Translations under genes and position numbers: made by a program
From: Clostridiales bacterium
GTDB lineage: Bacteria > Bacillota > Clostridia > Christensenellales > Aristaeellaceae
Assembly (NCBI GenBank): GCA_004556545.1
Contig: SFGO01000050.1
Coordinates: 1-18,191 of the forward strand
Length of the DNA: 18,191 nt
Reading direction: 5' to 3'
Shown: positions 12,758 through 18,191 of the stretch, in pieces
How positions within the stretch are numbered: the first letter of the stretch is position 1
How the letters are laid out: each line of letters begins with the position of its first letter
Notes under the pieces: model-generated
What the model was told of the DNA's origin: nothing
What the model saw: only the letters and a program-made list of their open reading frames with translations
Databases searched by the model: none

Positions 12758-13297
12758 TTACACCTCCACCCATTCCAGCGTGTGGCCGGTGCGGGGGAGA
12801 AGCCGGTCGAGCACATCCCGGGTGCGCAGCTTCATGTAGCCGGTGGTGGTGCCGTCGGTGCAGCCGTACCATTCGCTGCTTTCCAGCGCCCGGTCAAAGA
12901 CGAGCCGCACTTCCCGGGCCGAGGGCAGCAGCAGGCCGAAGACCGTGGCGGCGCCGACAACGGTGCCCAAAAGCTGCAAAAGCTGTTCCGGCGTGGCAAA
13001 GGAAACCCGGGAAACGCCCAGCGCGGAGCTGAAATCCTTGGTGCGGAAGGGCTTGTCCCCCGGCGTTACGAACAGATAAAAGGCAGTCTGCTGCCGGTTG
13101 CAGAGAAGCAGGGTCTTGACCGTCTGCATGTGCAGCCGCTCGTCAATGGCCTGACAATCCTCCATGGTGACGGCGGGATCGTTCTCTACCCGCTGAAAAG
13201 GGATGGAAAGCTCTGTCAGGGTGCGGTAGGTCAACGCCTGCAAAGGCGTGGAAAAATGCTCCGGCACAGTGGTCATGGGCTGGCTGACGTGAATCAT
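12758..13297 (-). CDS. Prolyl-tRNA deacylase-like editing protein (YbaK/PrdX type)
   Basis: A 179-residue protein with the YbaK/prolyl-tRNA-synthetase-associated fold, which hydrolyses mischarged tRNAs, commonly Ala- or Cys-tRNA(Pro), as a free-standing editor. Supporting signs are Lys61 in TVKTLLLCN, DKPFRTKDFSSALG, the VVGAATVFGL segment at 114-122 (family form G-x-V-x-x-FG), and TGYMKLRTRDVL near the C-terminus. Length is usual for PrdX-like proteins. The start is MIHVSQP with AAGGAGG 8 bases upstream; an ATG 11 codons earlier is rejected because it overlaps the promoter and ribosome region. It is first in a two-gene minus-strand unit with the rhodanese-TtcA fusion. Which tRNA it edits cannot be told from sequence. 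Confidence 0.85.
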   Translation of the reverse strand: MIHVSQPMTTVPEHFSTPLQALTYRTLTELSIPFQRVENDPAVTMEDCQAIDERLHMQTVKTLLLCNRQQTAFYLFVTPGDKPFRTKDFSSALGVSRVSFATPEQLLQLLGTVVGAATVFGLLLPSAREVRLVFDRALESSEWYGCTDGTTTGYMKLRTRDVLDRLLPRTGHTLEWVEV

Positions 13298-13328
13298 GGA
13301 AATTCCTCCTTGAGCATGCGCCGGAAGC

Positions 13329-13358
13329 ATTGTAACACGAAAAGCCGGTTTAGGGAAC
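13329..13358 (-). promoter_or_regulatory. Weak candidate promoter for the editing/thiolation genes
   Basis: On the minus strand, -10 TACAAT (13329-13334) lies about 32 bases upstream of the editing gene's start codon. The best -35 candidate, TTCCCT at 13353-13358 with an 18-base spacer, is poor, so the -10 carries this call. Confidence 0.4.
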
Positions 13359-13399
13359 AGCGGAAATACCGCCCGGGCGGGGCACTTTGATTTTGCGGC

Positions 13400-13428
13400 T
13401 TGCCAAGAAAAAGCCGATGCGATACAAT
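13400..13428 (+). promoter_or_regulatory. Sigma-A promoter for sbcD-sbcC
   Basis: -35 TTGCCA (13400-13405), a 17-base spacer and -10 TACAAT (13423-13428), about 72 bases upstream of the sbcD start at 13501. It diverges from the minus-strand unit starting at 13297. Confidence 0.6.
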
Positions 13429-13500
13429 AACCGGGTCAGGATGGAAGAAAACGGAGTTGGAATATGGAAGCATCAGAAGAGCAAAAGGAGTCGTTGATCC

Positions 13501-14625
13501 ATGAAATTTCTGCATCTGGCGGATCTGCATCTGGGCAAGCGCCTGAACGACGTTTCCTTTCTGGAGGATCAGGTTCGGCTTTTGTGTCAGGTCGAGGAAA
13601 TTGCCCGGAACGAACAGGCGGACGCGGTGCTCATCGCCGGAGACGTCTACCAGAAGGCGTCACCCCAGAGCGAAGCCATGGCGGCGTTCGACCAGTTTAT
13701 TACCCGGCTGAAGAGCATGGGGCTAAGGGTGTTCGTCATCAGCGGCAATCATGATTCCGCCCAGCGCATTTCCTATTTTTCTTCCCTGCTGAAACAAACG
13801 GGCGTGTACGTCAGCGAAGCCTTTGACGGGCGCTTGCAGCAGGTGACGCTTCAGGACGGTTACGGGGAAATCGTGGTCAGTCTGCTGCCGTTTTTGAAGC
13901 CTGTACAGGTTCGGCAGTTTTATCCGGACGAGAAGATCGAAACCTATCAGGACGCGATGCAGACGGTGCTGCGGCATTCGCCGGTGGAGCCGGCCAAACG
14001 GAACGTGCTGGTGTGCCACCAGTTCATTACCGGCGCGGAAATTTCCGATTCCGAAGAAAAGACCTTGGGCGGGCTGGACAATATCGACGCATCCGTCTTT
14101 GCCGATTTTGATTACGTGGCGTTGGGACATATCCATAAGCCGCAGAAATGCACCCGGGAGACCCTGCGCTACGCCGGTTCTCTGATGAAGTATTCCTTTT
14201 CCGAGGTCAATCAGAAAAAATCGGTCACGGTGGTGGAAATGGGGGAAAAGGGAAACGTCGTTGTGCATACCGTGCCGCTGAACGCGCCCCACGACATGCG
14301 GCTGGTGGAGGGCTTTTTGGATGAAGTGATGGTCCTGCCATATTCGGAGGACTATGTGTGGGTCACGCTGCGGGACGAGCTGCCCCCGCCGGACGCGCGG
14401 GTGACGGTCAGCACGGTGTTTCCCAATATGATGAAATTTTCCATTCTGAATTCCAAAACCAAAACGGATGAGGACATTCTGGCAAAGGAACAAATGGAAA
14501 ACAAGACCATTGAGGAACTGTTTTCGGATTTTTACCGTTTGCAGAACAATGACCAGCCGCCAACTTCCCAACACATGCGAATCCTGCGGACGCTGCTGAA
14601 AAAACTGGAGGCGGAGAAGCGATGA
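13501..14625 (+). CDS. sbcD: Exonuclease subunit SbcD
   Basis: A 374-residue Mn-dependent nuclease subunit of the SbcCD complex, the bacterial Mre11, which cuts DNA hairpins and blocked ends. Metallophosphoesterase metal ligands are all in place: Asp8 and His10 in ADLHLG, Asp48 in AGDVY, Asn83-His84 in SGNHDS, His173 in VCHQF, and His210/His212 in LGHIH. A capping domain and a C-terminal SbcC-binding helix region (about 300-374) follow. Start at MKFLHLADLHLGK with AAGGAG 10 bases upstream; an ATG at 13464 opens an unrelated frame. Its TGA overlaps the sbcC start (ATGA), so the subunits are made together. The neighbourhood is rich in perfect inverted repeats, the kind of structure SbcCD cleaves, though that is probably coincidence. 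Confidence 0.96.
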   Translation: MKFLHLADLHLGKRLNDVSFLEDQVRLLCQVEEIARNEQADAVLIAGDVYQKASPQSEAMAAFDQFITRLKSMGLRVFVISGNHDSAQRISYFSSLLKQTGVYVSEAFDGRLQQVTLQDGYGEIVVSLLPFLKPVQVRQFYPDEKIETYQDAMQTVLRHSPVEPAKRNVLVCHQFITGAEISDSEEKTLGGLDNIDASVFADFDYVALGHIHKPQKCTRETLRYAGSLMKYSFSEVNQKKSVTVVEMGEKGNVVVHTVPLNAPHDMRLVEGFLDEVMVLPYSEDYVWVTLRDELPPPDARVTVSTVFPNMMKFSILNSKTKTDEDILAKEQMENKTIEELFSDFYRLQNNDQPPTSQHMRILRTLLKKLEAEKR

Positions 14626-17246
14626 AGCCCTTAAAACTGATTCTGTCGGCCTTTGGGCCTTATGCCGGGCAAACGACGGTCGATTTTACCCGGCTTTGCG
14701 AGAACGGGATCTTTCTCATTACCGGCGATACCGGCGCGGGAAAAACCACGATATTCGACGCCATCAGCTTTGCCCTGTACGGAGAGGGCTCGGGCGGAAA
14801 CGAACGGCGCGTGCCCAAAACCTTCCGGTCGGACTATGCCGACCCGGCCACGCCTACGTTCGTGACGCTGGAATTTACCCACCGCCAGCACAGCTACCGC
14901 CTGACCCGCAGCCCGACCTATCTCGGGCAGCGAAAAAAAGGACCCATTCCGGTGGAAAAAAGCGCCACCGCCGATTTGCTGGAGCTGGATACCGGGGAAC
15001 GCTGGACGGGCGTAGACGTGGTATCGGCAAAGGTGCGGGAGCTGATGGGCCTGACGCAGGATCAGTTCGCCCAGACGGTGATGATTGCGCAGGGGGATTT
15101 CCGCAAGATCCTCAACGCCAAATCCGACGAGCGGAAGAAGCTGTTTCAGGAGCTGTTCAACACTTCGATCTATGACCGGCTGCAGCGGCAGGCCAAGGAA
15201 AAGGCGGCTGCGGCTACCCAGAAACAGAAGGAACTGGATCTGTGGATTCTGACGGAAGCAGGAAAAATCACGCCGGAGGCAGAGTTCCCCAAGCGGACAA
15301 AGCTGACGCAGTACGCTAAGGACGCCAAATATGCCGAGCTGCTGCTGGAAACCCTGCGGGAGCTGTTTGTCTATGAGACGGAGCTGAAAAGGCAGGCGGA
15401 CGGCCAGTGCGAGGCGCTGAACGGCCAGTTGAAGGCGCTGACCGTCGCCATCGCCGACGGCCAGAATTTGAATCAGCGTTTTGACGAGCTGGCGCAGTGG
15501 CAAAGGGAACAGACGGAGCTTTTGCAGAGGCAAGACGAGGTGGAGCGACAAAAGGCAGCGCTGGCCGCGGCGCGGAAGGCGCAGCTTCTGGATGGAGCAG
15601 ATCGGATGCGCAGGAGAAACCGCCAGAGCTTGGAAACGGAAAGAAAGCAGGCCGCCCAACTGACACAGGATAAAAAGACGCGGGAGGAAAGCCTTCCCGC
15701 ACTGGAAGCGGCAGCGAAGCAGGCCCGGGAACAGCTTCCGCTGGCGGAGGAAAACGCCCGGCTGGTCAAGCGCTTGGAAAGCAGCCTGCAATCGCTGGAA
15801 CAGCGGCGGAAGGACGCCGTGGAGCTGGAAAGGCTGACCCGGATGCAGCAAAAAGCCCTGCAGGACAGTGACCGGGCCGAGCAGGACTATCTGGCAGTTC
15901 GGCAGGCCTACTACCGCAGCCAGAGCGGGCTTTTGGCTCTTGGACTTCAGGAGGGCGAACCCTGCCCGGTATGCGGCGCGACCCATCACCCTGCGCCTGC
16001 CGTTTTGCAGGAGGGGTCGACGACACAGGAACAGTTTCAGGCGACGGACGACCGGCGGAAGCGGCTGGAGCAGCAGGTGCAGAAGATTTCCAGCCAGACC
16101 GCCGCAGCCCGGGCGGCGTTGGAAACGCTGCAAAAGAACCTGCTGGCGGAGGGAATCGGCGAAAACGACACGGAGCAGAGCGTCCGCCAACGGATGAACG
16201 AGGCCAAGCGCGCGGAGCAGAGCATTCGGGAAGCGGCTGAACACGCAGAGAAGCAGCTTCGGCTGTGCCAAAGCCAGCTGGAAAGGGCGCAAACGCTGCT
16301 GGAAGCCTCAAGGCAGAACATCGGAAAATGGGAAGAAGAAGCGGCAAAGCTGGAAAAAGACTTTGCCGACGGACTGGCGCAGCAGGGCTTTGAGACCGAA
16401 GCGGAATACCGTGCCGCCTGTCTGCCTGCGGAAGAAACGGAAAATTTGGATAAGACGATCCGCCGCCATGAAGAAGCGAAAAAATCGCTGGCGGATCGAA
16501 TCAGCGAGCGGGAAGAGCAGCTGAAAGATCGATCGCGGGCGGACATCGACGCTCTGCAGGAACAGCAGAAGGAGCTGGCCGAGCAGCGGCGGCAGGCGCA
16601 GGAGCGCAGCCAGAGCTGCGACCGCCGGCTGAGTCTGCATCAGGAGGCGGGGAAAGGCATCCGTCAGGCGGTGGAGGAAAAGCAGAAGCACGCGGAAAAA
16701 TGGGCGGTGCTGGACGATCTGTACAGGGCGCTGAGCGGCCAACTGAGCCAGAAGGTCAAGATCACCTTTGAGACCTACGTGCAGCAGTACTATTTCAAGC
16801 AGGTGATCGCGGCGGCCAACAAGCGGCTGACCCAGATGACGGACGGCATGTTCGTGCTGCGGCTCAAGGAAGAGGCGCGGGACCGGCGCAGCCAGTCCGG
16901 GCTGGATCTGGATGTGCTGGATCGGGCCACGGGTCAGTGGCGGGATGTGACCACCCTGTCCGGCGGCGAGAGCTTTCTGGCATCGCTGTCGCTGGCATTG
17001 GGCCTGTCCGACGTGGTGCAGAGCGAGAGCGGCGGTATCCGGCTGGAAACGATGTTCATTGACGAGGGCTTCGGTACGCTGGACGAAAACGCCCTGCGCA
17101 GCGCGCTGGACTTGCTTTCCTCGCTGGCGGACGGCAAACGGATGATCGGCGTGATCTCCCACGTGCCGGAGCTTCGGGAACGAATCGACAAGAAGATCGT
17201 GGTTCACAAGAAGCTGACCGGCTCGCAGATCGAATTGGAATACTGA
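14622..17246 (+). CDS. sbcC: Exonuclease subunit SbcC (SMC-like ATPase)
   Basis: An 874-residue Rad50-type ATPase. The N-terminal half of the ATPase head includes Walker A GDTGAGKTT (35-43) and, near residue 145, LTQDQFAQTVMIAQGDF. Two long coiled-coil arms rich in Glu, Gln, Arg and Lys (about 190-430 and 465-700) flank the zinc hook CPVC at 448-451. The C-terminal head half has LSGGES at 779-784, MFIDEGFGTLD with Asp814-Glu815, and VISHVPEL. It is somewhat shorter than E. coli SbcC but typical for Bacillota. ATP-driven opening and closing controls the SbcD nuclease. It overlaps sbcD by 4 bases. A sugar isomerase gene follows 45 bp later with no terminator between. Confidence 0.96.
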   Translation: MKPLKLILSAFGPYAGQTTVDFTRLCENGIFLITGDTGAGKTTIFDAISFALYGEGSGGNERRVPKTFRSDYADPATPTFVTLEFTHRQHSYRLTRSPTYLGQRKKGPIPVEKSATADLLELDTGERWTGVDVVSAKVRELMGLTQDQFAQTVMIAQGDFRKILNAKSDERKKLFQELFNTSIYDRLQRQAKEKAAAATQKQKELDLWILTEAGKITPEAEFPKRTKLTQYAKDAKYAELLLETLRELFVYETELKRQADGQCEALNGQLKALTVAIADGQNLNQRFDELAQWQREQTELLQRQDEVERQKAALAAARKAQLLDGADRMRRRNRQSLETERKQAAQLTQDKKTREESLPALEAAAKQAREQLPLAEENARLVKRLESSLQSLEQRRKDAVELERLTRMQQKALQDSDRAEQDYLAVRQAYYRSQSGLLALGLQEGEPCPVCGATHHPAPAVLQEGSTTQEQFQATDDRRKRLEQQVQKISSQTAAARAALETLQKNLLAEGIGENDTEQSVRQRMNEAKRAEQSIREAAEHAEKQLRLCQSQLERAQTLLEASRQNIGKWEEEAAKLEKDFADGLAQQGFETEAEYRAACLPAEETENLDKTIRRHEEAKKSLADRISEREEQLKDRSRADIDALQEQQKELAEQRRQAQERSQSCDRRLSLHQEAGKGIRQAVEEKQKHAEKWAVLDDLYRALSGQLSQKVKITFETYVQQYYFKQVIAAANKRLTQMTDGMFVLRLKEEARDRRSQSGLDLDVLDRATGQWRDVTTLSGGESFLASLSLALGLSDVVQSESGGIRLETMFIDEGFGTLDENALRSALDLLSSLADGKRMIGVISHVPELRERIDKKIVVHKKLTGSQIELEY

Positions 17247-17291
17247 AGGAAAAATGCCTTTTAGGAAAGAGAGCATGAAGGAGAAAAAACG

Positions 17292-18014
17292 ATGAAATAC
17301 GGATTGCAGATGTACTCGGTCCGGGACGCGGCGGAAAAGGATTTGCTGGGAACGCTGGAAAAGGTGGCGGCGCTGGGCTATCATTACGCGGAGTTCGCCG
17401 GTTTCTTCGGCCACTCGGCGGAGACGGTGCGGGATAAGCTGCTGGCGTGCGGCATGGAGGTTTCCTCCACCCACACGGGCGTGCAGGAATTGACGGATGA
17501 TGTGATCGGCGAAACCATTCGCTATCACAAAACGCTGGGCAACCGGCTCATCATCATCCCCGGGGCCGACCTGAGCGACCAGAAGAAGCTGGATGAGTTT
17601 ATCGCCCTGACCGAAAAGGCGCAGGCACGGCTGGCGGACGAGGGCATCCGGCTGGGCTATCACAACCATGACCATGAGCTCCGGCCCAATGCCGACGGCT
17701 CCCGCATCTGGGAACAGCTGGAGGAGCGCACCCGGCTGGATCTGGAGATTGACACCTACTGGGCCTTCGTGGGCGGCCGGGATCCGCTGGAAATGATGGA
17801 ACGGCTGAAGGAGCGGGTTTCCATCATCCATATCAAGGATGGTATGGCGGACGGAAACGGAACCCCGCTGGGAATGGGGCAGGCCCCTGCGGCGGCGGTC
17901 TACCGCAAGGCCGTGGAGCTGGGCGACCGGCTGATCGTGGAGTCGGAGACCTGCCAGCCCTCCGGCCTGGAAGAAGCCCGCATCTGTATGAATTTTTTGA
18001 AGGCACAGGAATAA
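17292..18014 (+). CDS. Sugar phosphate isomerase/epimerase-like TIM barrel protein
   Basis: A 240-residue protein of the xylose-isomerase-like TIM-barrel (AP_endonuc_2) superfamily. It starts MKYGLQMYSVRD, a typical first strand. The divalent-metal and catalytic acid set appears as GYHNHDHE (124-129), LDLEIDT with Glu152 and Asp154, IHIKD with His180 and Asp183, and IVESE with Glu217. It is a little shorter than many members (260-300). It likely interconverts or epimerises a sugar or inositol derivative; the substrate is not readable. The ribosome site AAGGAG is 8 bases upstream. It sits 45 bp after sbcC in the same direction and may be co-transcribed, though it has no obvious link to DNA repair. 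Confidence 0.88.
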   Translation: MKYGLQMYSVRDAAEKDLLGTLEKVAALGYHYAEFAGFFGHSAETVRDKLLACGMEVSSTHTGVQELTDDVIGETIRYHKTLGNRLIIIPGADLSDQKKLDEFIALTEKAQARLADEGIRLGYHNHDHELRPNADGSRIWEQLEERTRLDLEIDTYWAFVGGRDPLEMMERLKERVSIIHIKDGMADGNGTPLGMGQAPAAAVYRKAVELGDRLIVESETCQPSGLEEARICMNFLKAQE

Positions 18015-18029
18015 AAAAAGAAGACAGAA

Positions 18030-18061
18030 CGCCCGCAGTCGGAAAAATCGGACTGCGGGCG
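18030..18061. terminator. Hairpin after the isomerase gene
   Basis: CGCCCGCAGTC (18030-18040) pairs with GACTGCGGGCG (18051-18061), an 11-bp perfect stem with a 10-base loop, 16 bp after the stop. An A-run precedes it and no T-run follows, so on the plus strand it is atypical. For a minus-strand transcript arriving from the right it has a good U-rich tail, so it may serve that direction too. Confidence 0.6.
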
Positions 18062-18062
18062 T

Positions 18063-18191
18063 CAGCCTGTCGAAACCCCCGAGTTGGCCTCCGTTGCCCG
18101 CAAACAGCGCTTTGCGGCCCGCCCCGCGTAGCGTGGCGGGCTTCGGACTGCGGTAGCCCTTCGGGCTGTCCTCGTCCTCGGTGCTGCGCAC
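18063..18191 (-). repeat. Inverted partial copy of the 5392-5541 repeat
   Basis: The reverse complement of 18063-18110 matches 5494-5541 at 44 of 48 bases, including the TTTCGACA end. Beyond it, 18117-18141 forms another hairpin (GCCCGCC/GGCGGGC) and AGCCC/GGGCT forms one at about 18155-18167. The final bases (GTGCGCAGCAC read on the minus strand) resemble GTGCCGCAGCAC at 5462-5473. This copy thus carries different sequence between shared blocks and is cut by the window end. It lies directly after a terminator-like hairpin, as the first copy lies directly before one. Confidence 0.75.

Noticed and set aside
11510..13390. 626-codon plus-strand open frame opposite the tRNA thiolation and editing genes
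   Set aside because: It starts inside the bidirectional terminator and crosses the gap between two convincing minus-strand genes. It has no recognisable domain.
13464..13754. ATG at 13464 opening a 96-codon frame overlapping sbcD
   Set aside because: It overlaps sbcD in another frame, its composition is that of a shadow, and the ribosome site before 13501 serves sbcD.
16308..18191. Long minus-strand open frame opposite sbcC and the isomerase gene
   Set aside because: It is the antisense of two well-supported genes, spans their intergenic gap and a terminator, is His/Gln/Arg/Leu-rich, and shows no family motif. It is a GC-driven shadow.

Overview
The window looks like chromosomal DNA from a GC-rich, gut-type member of the Clostridia (Bacillota). 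The basis is strong AGGAGG-type ribosome sites, sigma-A promoters with 17-bp spacers, a bile salt hydrolase, a heterodimeric BmrCD/LmrCD-type ABC exporter, a PrdX-type editing protein and clostridial-style interspersed repeats. I could not run a taxonomy search, so genus and species are unknown. I see no rRNA, tRNA, CRISPR array, transposase or phage gene.

Layout. Positions 1-1051 hold no credible gene. They are a mosaic of nested stem-loop repeats, with two ~130-bp copies exactly 360 bp apart plus several shorter modules. On the minus strand follow a family C69 dipeptidase (1295-2761) and a small Cys-containing protein translated right after it (1052-1282). A 148-bp intergenic region with back-to-back promoters separates the dipeptidase from a plus-strand choloylglycine/bile salt hydrolase (2910-3887). 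A MATE efflux pump with its own promoter comes next (3981-5360). Positions 5361-5732 contain a MITE-like repeat, a very strong terminator and a perfect-consensus promoter. That promoter drives two overlapping ABC exporter half-transporters (5733-9268).

Positions 9390-11484 are visibly AT-richer. They carry a MerR-type regulator behind a 19-bp-spacer promoter, an unrecognised conserved-looking protein, and an XRE regulator fused to a zinc ribbon. A convergent hairpin at 11503-11533 separates these from two minus-strand tRNA-related genes: a rhodanese-TtcA fusion (11564-12718) and a prolyl-tRNA-editing-type protein (12758-13297). Divergent from them runs sbcD-sbcC, coding for the DNA hairpin nuclease, followed by a TIM-barrel sugar isomerase/epimerase (13501-18014). 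The window ends with a terminator-like hairpin and an inverted partial copy of the repeat seen at 5392-5541.

How the genes fit together. The left half reads as small-molecule hydrolysis and efflux: dipeptidase, bile salt hydrolase, MATE pump and ABC exporter. A MerR regulator sits immediately downstream of the exporter genes and may sense exported compounds. The right half is housekeeping: tRNA thiolation and editing, and DNA end processing. No complete new defence or mobile system is visible. The most unusual material is non-coding: the structured repeat mosaic at 1-1010, where stem changes between copies are compensated, and the repeat family at 5392-5541 and 18063-18191.
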